64,000 nt of DNA from an uncultured Oscillospiraceae bacterium. GTDB lineage: Bacteria; Bacillota; Clostridia; Oscillospirales; Oscillospiraceae. The position numbers were made by a program, and so were the translations under genes. Below, piece after piece: positions 41,716-53,251 of the stretch; position 1 is the first letter of the stretch; each line of letters begins with the position of its first letter. Below the pieces are notes generated by a model. The model did not search any database and was not told the origin of the DNA. It was given only the letters and a program-made list of their open reading frames with translations. The DNA lies in NCBI GenBank assembly GCA_944386055.1, contig CALWZP010000007.1, positions 39,832 through 103,831 of the forward strand. The letters are read 5' to 3'.

Positions 41716-44373
41716 ATGGAAAAGGTGACCATGGGGATCCTGGCCCATGTGGACGCGGGAAAGACCACATTGTCCGAGGGGCTGCTGTACCGCGCCGGGG
41801 CCATCCGCACCCTGGGCCGGGTGGACCACCGGGACGCGTTTCTGGACACCGACGAGCTGGAGCGGGAGCGGGGGATCACCATCTTCGCCCACCAGGCGCA
41901 GTTTACCCTGGGAGGGCGGGAGTTCACCCTGCTGGACACCCCGGGGCACGCGGACTTCTCCGCCGAGACCGAGCGGGTGCTGGGGGTGCTGGACTGCGCG
42001 GTGCTGGTGATCAGCGGCGCCGACGGAGTGCAGGGCCACACCAGGACCCTGTGGCGGCTGCTGAAGCGATATGAGGTGCCCGTCTTTCTCTTCGTGAACA
42101 AGATGGACCAGCCGGGGGCGGACAGGGAGGCGCTGCTGGAGCAGCTGCGCAAACTCCTGGACGGGGGGTGCGTGGACTTCACCGCCCCAACGGCGGAGCG
42201 GAACGAGGCCCTGGCCCTGTGCGACGAGGGGGCGCTGGAGCGCTACCTGGCGGAAGGGGCGCTGCCGGAGGAGACGGTGTCGGCGCTCATCGCCCGGCGG
42301 AGGGCGTTCCCCTGCTATTTCGGCTCCGCCCTGAAGCTGGAGGGGGTGGACGCCCTGATGGACGGTCTGGCGCGGTACGCCCCCTCCGCCGGGGACCGGG
42401 GGACCTTTGCCGCCCGGGTGTTCCGGGTCACCCGGGCGGGGGGCGCCCGGCTGACCTGGCTAAAGGTCACCGGCGGCGTGCTGCGGGTGAAGGACGCTCT
42501 CTCCGGCGGGGAGGGGGAGGACCGCTGGGAGGAAAAGGCGGACCAGCTCCGGATCTACTCCGGGGAGAAGTTCCGGGCGGTGGACGAGGCCCCGGCGGGC
42601 ACCGTGTGCGCCGTCACCGGCCTGACCCGCACCCGCCCGGGCCAGGGCCTGGGGGCGGAGGAGGACGGGGCGGAGCCGATGCTGGAGCCGGTGCTCACCT
42701 ATCAGCTGCTGCTCCCCCCCGACTGCGACCCGGTGGCCGCCCTGCCCAAGCTGCGGCAGCTGGAGGAGGAGGACCCCCAGCTGCGCATCCTCTGGCGGGA
42801 GCAGGTGCGGGAGATCCATGTCCAGCTCATGGGTCAGGTGCAGCTGGAGATCCTGAAGCGGCGCATCGCCCGGCGGTTCGGGTGGGAGGTGGACTTCGGC
42901 CGGGGGGCCATCGTGTACCGGGAGACCATCGCCGCCCCGGTGATCGGCATCGGCCACTACGAGCCCCTGCGCCACTACGCCGAGGTGCACCTGCTGCTGG
43001 AGCCCCTCCCCCGGGGCAGCGGGTTCCAGGCGGCCAGCCGCTGTCCCACCGACCAGCTGGACGGGAACTGGCAGCGCCTGGTGCTCACCCACCTGCTGGA
43101 GCGGCGGCACCCCGGGGTGCTCACCGGCGCGCCGGTCACCGATGTGCGGGCCACCCTCATCGCCGGACGGGCCCACCAGAAGCACACCGAGGGGGGCGAC
43201 TTCCGCCAGGCCACCTACCGGGCGGTGCGCCAGGGGCTGATGGGGGCGGAGAACATCCTGCTGGAGCCCTGGTACGACCTGGAGCTGGAGCTGCCCGCCG
43301 AGCACCTGGGCCGGGCCCTGGCCGACATCCAGCGCATGGGGGGCGAGGCGGACGCCCCGGAGCACCGGGGGGATACCGTCCTGCTCACCGCCGCGGCGCC
43401 GGTGTCCGCCTTCGGGGACTATCAGACCCAGGTGGCCGCCTACACCAGGGGGCAGGGGCGGCTGACCTGCCTGCCCGGGGGCTACCGCCCCTGCCAGCGG
43501 CAGGAGGAGGTGGTCGCCGCCATGGGCTACGACCCTCTCCGGGACCTGGAGAACCCCGTCGGCTCGGTGTTCTGCCAGCATGGGGCGGGGGTGGCGGTGC
43601 CCTGGGACCAGGTGAGGGAGATGGCCCATGTGGACAGCGGCGTCACCCTGGACAGCGGGGAGGAGAAGCCCCGGGAGAACGCCCCCCGCACCCCCGGCCG
43701 GGTGTCCTACGCGGGCACTCTGGCGGAGGATAAGGAGCTCCAGGCCATCTTCGAGCGCACCTATGGAAAGGTGGAGCCCAAGGCCTTCCAGCCCCAGAAA
43801 AAGCCCGCCCGGACCCAGCTCAGCGACCACTATGACATCCGGGAGCGGGAGACGGGGCCGGAGTACCTGCTGGTGGACGGGTACAACATCATCTTCGCCT
43901 GGGACGAGCTGAAGGAGCTGGCCCGGGCGGATGTGGCCGCCGCCCGGCAGGCCCTCATGGACATCCTCAGCAACTACCAGGGGTTCCGGAAGTGCCGGGT
44001 GATTTTGGTGTTCGACGCCTATAAGGTGAAGGGGAACCCGGGGTCGGTGGAGCGGTACCACGAGCTGTATGTGGTGTACACCAGAGAGGCGGAGACGGCG
44101 GACAACTACATCGAGAAGGCCACCCTGGACCTGGGGCGGCACCACCGGGTGCGGGTGGCCACCTCCGATTATCTGGAGCAGCTGATCATCCTGGGCCACG
44201 GGGCCCTGCGGGTGTCCGCCCGGGCGTTTAAGGAGGAGGTGGAGCAGACCCAGGGCCAGATCGCCCGCCTCATCGCCCAGCACAGCCGCCGGGGGGAGAA
44301 GGACCACACCGTGGAAAACCTCGCGGTGATCCGGAGGAGAGAGGCGCCGCCGGAGGGAAAAAATCAGCGCTGA
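41716..44373 (+). CDS. TetM-like translational GTPase fused to a YacP/Rae1-like NYN nuclease
   Basis: An 885-residue fusion. Residues 1 to about 640 form a ribosome-protection/EF-G-type GTPase: G1 AHVDAGKT (10-17), G3 DTPGH (74-78), G4 NKMD (128-131), then EF-G domains II-V, including HYEPLRHYAEVHL. After a linker, residues about 716-870 form a PIN-like NYN domain of the YacP family, with acidic residues D721 (VDGYNII), D767 (VFDAYK), D796 (ADNYIEK) and D818 (ATSDYLEQ). Bacillus YacP (Rae1) cuts mRNA in the ribosomal A site. TetM is about 640 residues without a nuclease. The fusion could remove A-site ligands and cut the mRNA on stalled ribosomes. The start ATG 41716 is weakly marked (GGCAGGGAAG). 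Confidence 0.9.
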   Translation: MEKVTMGILAHVDAGKTTLSEGLLYRAGAIRTLGRVDHRDAFLDTDELERERGITIFAHQAQFTLGGREFTLLDTPGHADFSAETERVLGVLDCAVLVISGADGVQGHTRTLWRLLKRYEVPVFLFVNKMDQPGADREALLEQLRKLLDGGCVDFTAPTAERNEALALCDEGALERYLAEGALPEETVSALIARRRAFPCYFGSALKLEGVDALMDGLARYAPSAGDRGTFAARVFRVTRAGGARLTWLKVTGGVLRVKDALSGGEGEDRWEEKADQLRIYSGEKFRAVDEAPAGTVCAVTGLTRTRPGQGLGAEEDGAEPMLEPVLTYQLLLPPDCDPVAALPKLRQLEEEDPQLRILWREQVREIHVQLMGQVQLEILKRRIARRFGWEVDFGRGAIVYRETIAAPVIGIGHYEPLRHYAEVHLLLEPLPRGSGFQAASRCPTDQLDGNWQRLVLTHLLERRHPGVLTGAPVTDVRATLIAGRAHQKHTEGGDFRQATYRAVRQGLMGAENILLEPWYDLELELPAEHLGRALADIQRMGGEADAPEHRGDTVLLTAAAPVSAFGDYQTQVAAYTRGQGRLTCLPGGYRPCQRQEEVVAAMGYDPLRDLENPVGSVFCQHGAGVAVPWDQVREMAHVDSGVTLDSGEEKPRENAPRTPGRVSYAGTLAEDKELQAIFERTYGKVEPKAFQPQKKPARTQLSDHYDIRERETGPEYLLVDGYNIIFAWDELKELARADVAAARQALMDILSNYQGFRKCRVILVFDAYKVKGNPGSVERYHELYVVYTREAETADNYIEKATLDLGRHHRVRVATSDYLEQLIILGHGALRVSARAFKEEVEQTQGQIARLIAQHSRRGEKDHTVENLAVIRRREAPPEGKNQR

Positions 44374-44447
44374 CAGAGACAAAGGAAACGGAAACCGTTT
44401 TTTTGCATAAATAAATGCGATTAAAACGAAATGTTTTTGTGCAATAA

Positions 44448-44476
44448 TTGACTCCCGGACACGGATATGGTACACT
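44448..44476 (+). promoter_or_regulatory. Promoter of the 44548 lipoprotein gene
   Basis: TTGACT (44448-44453) and TACACT (44471-44476) with a 17-base spacer. Confidence 0.6.
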
Positions 44477-44547
44477 GAAACCGGTCCTCCCGCTGGAGCG
44501 GGAGGTGCGCTGTGAACTGTTTGACCGTGGAAAGGAGGCATAGACCC

Positions 44548-45291
44548 ATGCGTGGAGAGAGCATAAGACGAAGGGGCGTTCTGGCGGCGCTTCTCCTGGC
44601 CCTGCTGGTGCTGTGCGCCGCCTGCGGCCCTGCCCAGGGGGAGACGGGGAGCTCCGCACCCTCGGACCCCGGGGAGACGGCGTCCGCCCCGCCGGAGGAG
44701 ACTGTCCCCGCCCCGCCGGAGGAGACTGTCCCCGCCCCGGCCGAGCCGGTGGAGTACGATTTCAGCGGGGTGGTCCTGGACGAGCAGACGGGGGCCCTCA
44801 CCGGGTTCGAGGGACTGCCCTGGGGCTATGCCCTGCCGGCGGAGCTGACGGAGGATCTGCCCGAGATGCTGGTGGTGAGCATCGCGAACGGGAACGCCCA
44901 GTTTGCCGGGCTGAACATGATGGCCACCTACTCCTTCCAGCAGAGCCGGGAGGGGGAAGGCAAGGTATTGCAGATGGGGGAGTACCTCCGCCAGGGCTAC
45001 GGAAATACGGCGGAGGACTGGATGGAGCAGGCCGCGGCGGACTTCAATCAGGTGATCGCCTACCTCACCGGGCTGTACGGCGGCCCCACCACCTATGCCC
45101 TGACCTTTGACGACGGGCGGGAGCCGGAGACCCTCACCGCCCCCCTGTCGGCGGCGCAGTTCGGCGCCGAGGGGGTGGACGGCTGCGCCGCCTACTGGCA
45201 TGAGCTGGAGGGGACCGCCATCTCGGTGCGGCTGGAGGACTCCTACGGCGGCGCCCTGTTTGTGGACTTCATCCAGAAGCCCGGCGAATGA
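44548..45291 (+). CDS. Lipoprotein with Pro/Glu linker repeats
   Basis: A 247-residue lipoprotein. The signal peptide ends in VLCAAC near residue 26, then a Ser/Pro/Glu linker contains a 24-base unit repeated in tandem (about 44687-44735) that encodes APPEETVP twice. The mature domain of about 170 residues (FEGLPWGYALPAELTEDLP onward) resembles the small secreted domains of unknown function common in this clade; I cannot name it. ATG 44548 lies nine bases after AAAGGAGG. It is monocistronic, with a promoter and a terminator of its own. Confidence 0.8.
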   Translation: MRGESIRRRGVLAALLLALLVLCAACGPAQGETGSSAPSDPGETASAPPEETVPAPPEETVPAPAEPVEYDFSGVVLDEQTGALTGFEGLPWGYALPAELTEDLPEMLVVSIANGNAQFAGLNMMATYSFQQSREGEGKVLQMGEYLRQGYGNTAEDWMEQAAADFNQVIAYLTGLYGGPTTYALTFDDGREPETLTAPLSAAQFGAEGVDGCAAYWHELEGTAISVRLEDSYGGALFVDFIQKPGE

Positions 45292-45315
45292 GGGATTCAG
45301 TTTTACAGACAACTG

Positions 45316-45359
45316 CGCGGCCCCGCGCCAATCAGGCGCGGGGCCGTGTGTATTTTTTC
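45316..45359 (+). terminator. Terminator after the lipoprotein gene
   Basis: Fourteen-bp stem (45316-45329 with 45335-45348, one mismatch/G-U) followed by TGTATTTTTTCT. Confidence 0.85.
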
Positions 45360-45374
45360 TGGAGAAGAGACTGT

Positions 45375-48011
<2,637 letters not shown>

Positions 48012-48078
48012 GGGTATGAGAACCTCCTTCGGCGCCGGACCCGGCGGGCGGGTGCTCACGGCGCAGTAATATAACTAT

Positions 48079-48106
48079 ATTATACCATTTGAACAAAAAG
48101 ATGCAA
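48079..48106 (-). promoter_or_regulatory. ppdK promoter
   Basis: Minus-strand TTGCAT (48106-48101) and TATAAT (48084-48079) with a 16-base spacer. Confidence 0.65.
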
Positions 48107-48179
48107 GATAAAGCGGGAGAATTTTGTAGAATCTCTTTGTAAAACTGAGAGGAAAAAGGGATTTCTCAGTCGGAGAGAG

Positions 48180-48207
48180 AAAAACGGCGGCCCTTTCGGG
48201 CCGCCGC
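48180..48207 (-). terminator. Terminator of the recR-membrane protein unit
   Basis: Nine-bp stem CGGCGGCCC/GGGCCGCCG (48198-48206 with 48085+100 to 48193 region, that is 48185-48193) with GAAA-type loop, followed on the minus strand by five T. Confidence 0.75.
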
Positions 48208-48214
48208 CGGAGAG

Positions 48215-48973
48215 TCAGTCCTCGTTCAGCGGGGGATAGAGCTTGGCGCGGCACAGCCGCTCGGTGCAGCTGCCGCACCGCAGGCTGCAGTTGGAACCCC
48301 GCCAGAAGTGCTGGGGATAGCGGAACACATGGTATTCCCACCGGATCAGCAGGGACAGGGAGAGCAGCACCACCGCCCAGGCCAGCAGGGAGGGGATGAG
48401 GGCCAGCGGAGTGGCCATCATCCAGGAGCCCCAGGCAAAGATGCGGCAGTTGACGCAGCACCGGGAGCCCATAAAGAACAGCTGGAAGGGACAGAAGAAC
48501 AGGATGCAGATGATGTCAGACAGATAGTAGAAGGCGCACAGCAGCACCAGCTCTGCCACTCCGATGCGGCCCCGGAAGTACAGCACCGCCACCACCGCGT
48601 TGCCCGCCAGCCAGACGGCCAGCACCTTCAGCGCCCCCAGATTCTTGCGCCGCATGGCGGACCGGAGCGCGTCCGGGTCACATTGGGGATCCAGCCGGGC
48701 GTACCGGGAGTACTGCTTCAGCCGGCCCATGGACATCCCCGGCTCCCGCAGGTGGAGCAGGGACATGGTCACCAGCAGGATGACGCACAGGATGTGTCCC
48801 GGGGCGATGAGGCCGATCTCCCGCCAGGGGCGGGAGAGGTCCAGGCGCTGGGGGGCCAGCAGGTAGCAGATCAGCACCCCCAGGAATACGCACAGCCGGA
48901 ACAGAAAGCGGGAGACATGCATCCCCCAGGCGGGGACCCCGCCCTTCCAGTGGGGAAAGAGCTTATATCTCAC
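48215..48973 (-). CDS. Membrane protein with Cys-rich segments, coupled to recR
   Basis: A 252-residue protein with about five membrane helices (FLFRLCVFLGVLICYLLA, IAPGHILCVILLVTMSLLHL, VLAVWLAGNAVVAVLYF, LVLLCAFYYLSDIICILFFCPF, LIPSLLAWAVVLLSLSLLI). Cys clusters CCVNCRIFAW and NCSLRCGSCTERLCRAK flank the last helix and could hold a metal site. It starts at GTG 48973, five bases after GGAGGG and inside the end of recR (11-base overlap), so translation is probably coupled. I do not recognise a family, and the link with recR may be only positional. Confidence 0.75.
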   Translation of the reverse strand: MRYKLFPHWKGGVPAWGMHVSRFLFRLCVFLGVLICYLLAPQRLDLSRPWREIGLIAPGHILCVILLVTMSLLHLREPGMSMGRLKQYSRYARLDPQCDPDALRSAMRRKNLGALKVLAVWLAGNAVVAVLYFRGRIGVAELVLLCAFYYLSDIICILFFCPFQLFFMGSRCCVNCRIFAWGSWMMATPLALIPSLLAWAVVLLSLSLLIRWEYHVFRYPQHFWRGSNCSLRCGSCTERLCRAKLYPPLNED

Positions 48974-49565
48974 GGCGGCCCTCCAATGCCCGCATCAGGG
49001 TGGCGTCGTCGGCGAACTCCAGATGGCTGCCCACCGGGATGCCGTAGGCCAGCCGGGTCACCTTCACCTGGAAGGGCTTGAGCAGGCGGGAGAGGTAGAG
49101 GGCGGTGGTCTCCCCCTCGGTGTCGGGGTTGGTGGCCATGATGACCTCGCTGATGCCGCCGGCGGCCACCCGGTCCACCAGCTCCTTGATGCGCAGATCG
49201 TCGGGACCAACATGGTTCATGGGGGAGATCACCCCGTGGAGCACATGGTACAGCCCCCGGTACTCCTGGGCGCGCTCCATGGCCATGACATCCTTGGGGT
49301 CGGCCACCACGCAGATGACGCCGTGGTCCCGCCGGGGACTGGCGCAGATGGCGCAGGGGCCGTCGGAATCGGTCAGATTCTGACACACCGGACAGCAGTG
49401 GATGGCAGATTTTGCGGTGAGGATGGCGTCGGCGAAGGCGGCGGCCTCCTTCTCCGGCAGGGAGAGGACAAAAAAGGCCATCCGCTGGGCGGACTTGCGT
49501 CCCACCCCGGGGATGCGGGCGAACTGCTCCACCAGCTTTTCCAATGCAGCGGGAAAATACGGCAT
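48963..49565 (-). CDS. recR: Recombination protein RecR
   Basis: A 200-residue RecR. The helix-hairpin-helix is in RIPGVGRKSAQRMAF, the four-Cys zinc finger in CCPVCQNLTDSDGPCAIC near residues 57-74, and the Toprim domain in ICVVADPKDVMAMERA. With RecO it loads RecA at gaps. dnaX and the YbaB gene, its usual neighbours, are not here. AGGAGG lies upstream of ATG 49565. Downstream it overlaps a membrane-protein gene. Confidence 0.96.
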   Translation of the reverse strand: MPYFPAALEKLVEQFARIPGVGRKSAQRMAFFVLSLPEKEAAAFADAILTAKSAIHCCPVCQNLTDSDGPCAICASPRRDHGVICVVADPKDVMAMERAQEYRGLYHVLHGVISPMNHVGPDDLRIKELVDRVAAGGISEVIMATNPDTEGETTALYLSRLLKPFQVKVTRLAYGIPVGSHLEFADDATLMRALEGRREI

Positions 49566-49642
49566 GGGGGAACCTCCTTTGGGGAGTCGGGAATGAGAAG
49601 TCGGAGAACGGGGGCAGGGCGGCAGGCCGGCGGACCGGACGG

Positions 49643-50299
49643 TCAGCCCTCCGCCGCCTCCCGCAGGGCGCGGATGGCGGCGGGGACATCATCGGCGCCG
49701 TAGACGGCGGAACCCGCCACCAGCACATTGGCCCCGGCGGCGGACACCAGGGGGGCGGTGGTACGGTTGATGCCGCCGTCCACCTCCAGCTCGCAGGCGG
49801 GGTTATATTTGTCGATGATGGCGCGCACCTGGCGGATGGTGTCCAGCTGGGACTCCATGAAAGCCTGACCGCCGAAGCCGGGCTCCACCGTCATCACCAG
49901 CACCAGATCCAGCCGCTCCACATAGGGCAGGATGGCGTTGGCGGAGGTGATGGGCCGCAGGGCCACCGCCCTCTTCACCCCGCACTGCTCCATCAGGTCC
50001 AGCGCCTGGGCGATGCGGGTGGGGTGATCCGCCTCCAGATGGACGGACAGCAGGTCCGCCCCCGCCTGGGCGAAGGCCTCGATGTACCGTACAGGCTTGT
50101 CGATCATCAGGTGGACATCCAGGAACATGTCGGTGCACTTCCGGATGGACTGCACCACCGGGACGCCGATGGTGAGGTTGGGGACGAAGGCGCCGTCCAT
50201 CACATCCACATGGAGATAGTCGGCGTCACGGGCACGGCTGATATCCCGCTCCAGGTTGACAAAGTCGGCGGAGAGAATGGAGGGGGCGATTTTAACCAT
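49643..50299 (-). CDS. rpe: Ribulose-phosphate 3-epimerase
   Basis: A 218-residue TIM barrel interconverting ribulose 5-phosphate and xylulose 5-phosphate. Signatures are KIAPSILSADF at the N terminus, LHVDVMDGAFVPNLTIG (metal-binding His and catalytic Asp), VHLMI, VEPGFGGQ and LEVDGGIN. ATG 50299 is chosen, 11 bases after AAAGG; a GTG nine bases upstream is too close to the ribosome site. The 268 bases upstream to ilvA hold only GC-rich hairpins. Confidence 0.96.
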   Translation of the reverse strand: MVKIAPSILSADFVNLERDISRARDADYLHVDVMDGAFVPNLTIGVPVVQSIRKCTDMFLDVHLMIDKPVRYIEAFAQAGADLLSVHLEADHPTRIAQALDLMEQCGVKRAVALRPITSANAILPYVERLDLVLVMTVEPGFGGQAFMESQLDTIRQVRAIIDKYNPACELEVDGGINRTTAPLVSAAGANVLVAGSAVYGADDVPAAIRALREAAEG

Positions 50300-50526
50300 C
50301 AATTCCACAACCTTTCCAAAAAAGTTCAGGATTTCTTTATGGACAGTTCAGAGTTTTGCGCTATCCTGAAAGGGCGCCGGGAAGCGGACGGGACACCGGC
50401 GGGTTGTCCCGCGCATAGGATACAAAGCGGACGGCACCCCGGGACCGCGGCCGGCGCTCCGCCGCTCCCATCGGTTTCCGGCCCGGCTGGCGACGACCCG
50501 GCCGGTGCGCCGCTTCAGATAGCCGT

Positions 50527-50552
50527 CTGCCGGGGCCGCCGGGCCCCGGCGG
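50527..50552 (-). other. GC-rich hairpin after ilvA
   Basis: GCCGGGG/CCCCGGC-type stem shortly after the ilvA stop, with no T-run. It may protect the 3' end. The remaining bases to rpe show no gene. Confidence 0.35.
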
Positions 50553-50567
50553 GCGGCGGAGAAAAGG

Positions 50568-51788
50568 TCACGGATAAAAGTCGGCGGTCATGACCTTCCT
50601 GGCGTCATAGCCGTTCTCCTTCATCGCCTCCAGAATGCGGGCCTTGTGGGCATGGCCGAAGGCCTCCAGGGTGACCCGCAGCTCCACGGCGGAGGCGCGG
50701 TTGATGGAGACGAACTGGTTGTGGTCCAGCTTGATGATGTTGCCGTTCTCCCCGGCCACGATGCGGGCCACATTCAGCAGCTCTCCCGGACGGTCGGGCA
50801 GCTGGACGGAGAAAGTGAACACCCGGCCCCGGTTGATCAGTCCGTGCTGGACCAGAGAGGACATGGTGATCACATCCATGTTGCCGCCGGACAGGACCGG
50901 GACCACATTTTTCCCCCGGCAGTCCAGATGGTTCAGCGCCGCAATGGGCAGAAGCCCGGCGTTTTCCACCACCATCTTGTGCTTCTCCATCATGTCCAGA
51001 AAGGCGTCCACCAGCTCGGTGTCCTCGATGGTGATGATGCCGTCCAGGTTTTTCTGGAGATAGCGGAAGATCACATCCCCGGGGGTCTTCACCGCCACGC
51101 CGTCGGCGATGGTGTCCACCTTGTCCAGGGTGACCACATGCCCCGCATCCAGACTGGCCTTCATGGAGGCGGCCCCCACCGGCTCCACTCCATAGACCTT
51201 CACATGGGGGTTGAGCAGCTTGGCCAGGGTGGCCACTCCGGCGGCCAGCCCGCCGCCGCCCACCGGGACCAGGATCAGATCCACATCGGGCAGGGCCTGG
51301 AAGATCTCATAGGCGATGGTGCCCTGGCCGGTGGCCAGGGTCAGGTCGTTGAAGGGGTGGACATAGGTCAGCCCCTTCTCCCGGGACAGCCTGGACGCCA
51401 GCTCCGCCGCGTCGTCGAAGGTCTCCCCGTGGAGCACCACATTGGCGCCGTAGTCCTTGGTGTTGTTCACCTTCACCAGGGGGGTGGTGGTGGGCATGAC
51501 GATGGTGGCCTCCACCCCGGCGGCCTGGGCGGCGTAGGCCACCCCCTGGGCGTGGTTGCCCGCGGAAGCGGTGACCAGCCCCCGGGCCTTCTGCTCGTCG
51601 GTGAGGGTGCTGATCTTGTAATATGCCCCCCGGATCTTGTACGCGCCGGTGAGCTGCATGTTCTCCGGCTTGAAATAGACCTGGTTTCCGCAGGAGCGGG
51701 AGAGCGCGGGGCTGTAGGTCAGGGCGGTGTTGACGATGACCCCCTGCAGCACGGTGCGGGCGGCCTTGAACTGATCTAATGTCATCAT
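50568..51788 (-). CDS. ilvA: Threonine dehydratase with ACT domain
   Basis: A 406-residue PLP enzyme deaminating threonine to 2-oxobutanoate. The PLP lysine is K51 in LTGAYKIRGAYY, with the glycine-rich VPVGGGGLAAG loop near residue 180. A single C-terminal ACT domain starts near residue 325 (RVFTFSVQLPDRPGELLNVARIVA), the regulatory form common in Firmicutes. It could feed isoleucine synthesis or act catabolically as in TdcB; the ACT domain favours regulated biosynthesis. GAGAGG lies nine bases before the first of two ATG codons (51788, 51785). Confidence 0.94.
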   Translation of the reverse strand: MMTLDQFKAARTVLQGVIVNTALTYSPALSRSCGNQVYFKPENMQLTGAYKIRGAYYKISTLTDEQKARGLVTASAGNHAQGVAYAAQAAGVEATIVMPTTTPLVKVNNTKDYGANVVLHGETFDDAAELASRLSREKGLTYVHPFNDLTLATGQGTIAYEIFQALPDVDLILVPVGGGGLAAGVATLAKLLNPHVKVYGVEPVGAASMKASLDAGHVVTLDKVDTIADGVAVKTPGDVIFRYLQKNLDGIITIEDTELVDAFLDMMEKHKMVVENAGLLPIAALNHLDCRGKNVVPVLSGGNMDVITMSSLVQHGLINRGRVFTFSVQLPDRPGELLNVARIVAGENGNIIKLDHNQFVSINRASAVELRVTLEAFGHAHKARILEAMKENGYDARKVMTADFYP

Positions 51789-51843
51789 AACGCAGGACCT
51801 CTCTGGAGAGAATGAATGTCGAAACAGGTGCTCATTCCTATAT

Positions 51844-51872
51844 ACTATATCGAACCGGCCCGGGAAAGTCAA
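51844..51872 (-). promoter_or_regulatory. ilvA promoter
   Basis: Minus-strand TTGACT (51872-51867) and TATAGT (51849-51844) with a 17-base spacer. Confidence 0.7.
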
Positions 51873-51918
51873 TGGAAAGTCGGCGGTGCGCTGCAGGCGG
51901 TGGGAGATTGCCAATATC

Positions 51919-51948
51919 TTGACATATCAGTGCGGTTGGCAGTACAAT
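51919..51948 (+). promoter_or_regulatory. Promoter of the xpaC-telA operon
   Basis: TTGACA (51919-51924) and TACAAT (51943-51948) with an 18-base spacer, 50 bases before the ATG at 51998. Confidence 0.75.
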
Positions 51949-51997
51949 AGGACAGATTAAAGGCACGCCGCCGGCGCGGGGTGAAGGAGGAGCGGAG

Positions 51998-52696
51998 ATG
52001 GCCAGGATCGTGAAAAAGTCGGTGGCACCCATCTATCTGGCGGGCGGCGTGTGGCTGGTATATGCCGTCCTGTTCCCCCTGTACCGGCTCAGCGACTACC
52101 TCATCTGCGCGGTGGTGTCCATCGCGTGTTTCATCCTGGGAAAATCCATCTGGCCGGACGCGGTGCTCATCACGGATGAGGATGAGGACGAGCCTGCCGC
52201 TCCCCAGCCTCCCCCCAAGACCAGGGAGGAGAAAAAGTCCACCGGCGACCCTCAGCTGGACCGCCTGCTGGAGGACCGGGAGCGGGCGGTGTCCGAGATG
52301 CGCCGTCTGAACGACGCCATCCAGGACGAGAAGATCTCCACCCAGATCGACCATCTGGAGGACGCCACCAAAAAGATCATCGACCAGGTGGTGGCACAGC
52401 CCGGCAAGCTGCCCCGGATCCGCCGCTTCATGGATTACTATCTGCCCACCACCCTGAAGATCCTCAACGCCTATGACCGTATGGGGGCCACCGGCCTGTC
52501 CGGCGGCAATGTGGGCACCACCATGGAGAAGGTGGAGGAGATGATGGATGTGCTGGTGGCGGCGTTCGACAAGCAGCTGGACGACCTGTTCGGGGAGGAG
52601 GCGCTGGACATCTCCACCGACATCGCGGTGCTGGAGCAGATGCTGGCCCGGGAGGGACTGGGCGGTCTCACCATGGACGGTGAAGAAAAGAAATAG
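51998..52696 (+). CDS. XpaC-like membrane-associated protein
   Basis: A 232-residue protein with two N-terminal membrane helices (YLAGGVWLVYAVLFPLY and YLICAVVSIACFILG), an acidic/Pro linker and a long helical cytoplasmic part. It fits the XpaC family (annotated as 5-bromo-4-chloroindolyl phosphate hydrolysis protein), which in Firmicutes is regularly paired with TelA, as here. The biochemical role is unclear; the family is thought to act in cell-envelope stress. GGAGGAGCGGAG upstream of ATG 51998 supports the start. Confidence 0.82.
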   Translation: MARIVKKSVAPIYLAGGVWLVYAVLFPLYRLSDYLICAVVSIACFILGKSIWPDAVLITDEDEDEPAAPQPPPKTREEKKSTGDPQLDRLLEDRERAVSEMRRLNDAIQDEKISTQIDHLEDATKKIIDQVVAQPGKLPRIRRFMDYYLPTTLKILNAYDRMGATGLSGGNVGTTMEKVEEMMDVLVAAFDKQLDDLFGEEALDISTDIAVLEQMLAREGLGGLTMDGEEKK

Positions 52697-52786
52697 GCAG
52701 AACGAGGCAAGGCCTAAGCGTCGGTTTTCTGAACCTGCATGGAAGAAATACCTTCTGGAATGGAAAAAGCGGGGGGGTGGCCGGAG

Positions 52787-53251
52787 ATGAGGGCAGAAAA
52801 AAAGCCCGCCTGGCTGCGGTGGCTGATGCTCGCCGCGGCGCTTGGCCTGTGCTGGACCATCTGGGACGAGGTGGCGGAGTTTTTTAGACTGGAACAGGCG
52901 GGAATGTTCAGCCCGGAGCTCTGGGAGCCGATCCGGGCGGAGACGCGGCTCGGCTGGGCCGTCCGGGGGCTGGCGGCGGCGGTGTTCCTTTACCAGTTTG
53001 CGGTGTGGAGCCGGGCGCGGGACAGCGTCCGCGCCGCCCTGGGGGATGGGATCTTCCTCTCCCTGCTGACGATCTTATGGGGCGGCCTGCTGTACTGGTT
53101 TCTCCCGCTGGACGGACTGGGGATGGCCTTCTGGGTACTGCTGCTGTTCCTGCAGGCAGGAGGCGCGGTGCTGTCCTGGCGCAGATTTTATAAACGGAAC
53201 ACACAGAATGTGACGATAAATCACGAGGAGGAAGTCCGAGATGAGCGATGA
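52787..53251 (+). CDS. Small membrane protein between xpaC and telA
   Basis: A 154-residue protein with about four membrane helices (WLMLAAALGLCWTIW, GWAVRGLAAAVFLYQFAVW, IFLSLLTILWGGLLYWFLPL, LGMAFWVLLLFLQAGGAVL). ATG 52787 is taken because a G-rich Shine-Dalgarno-like stretch precedes it; two in-frame ATGs at 52739 and 52760 lack one. Its stop lies inside telA (11-base overlap), tying expression to telA. I do not recognise the family, but its conserved-looking place suggests a membrane partner of XpaC/TelA. Confidence 0.7.
   Translation: MRAEKKPAWLRWLMLAAALGLCWTIWDEVAEFFRLEQAGMFSPELWEPIRAETRLGWAVRGLAAAVFLYQFAVWSRARDSVRAALGDGIFLSLLTILWGGLLYWFLPLDGLGMAFWVLLLFLQAGGAVLSWRRFYKRNTQNVTINHEEEVRDER

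Noticed and set aside
41716..44373. Plain tetracycline-resistance gene
   Set aside because: The C-terminal NYN nuclease and low similarity-like feel to TetM outside the GTPase motifs argue for a ribosome-rescue factor; resistance cannot be claimed.
42460..45312. A 950-codon minus-strand frame opposite the GTPase fusion
   Set aside because: Spans antisense of two real genes and their intergenic region; composition is shadow-like.
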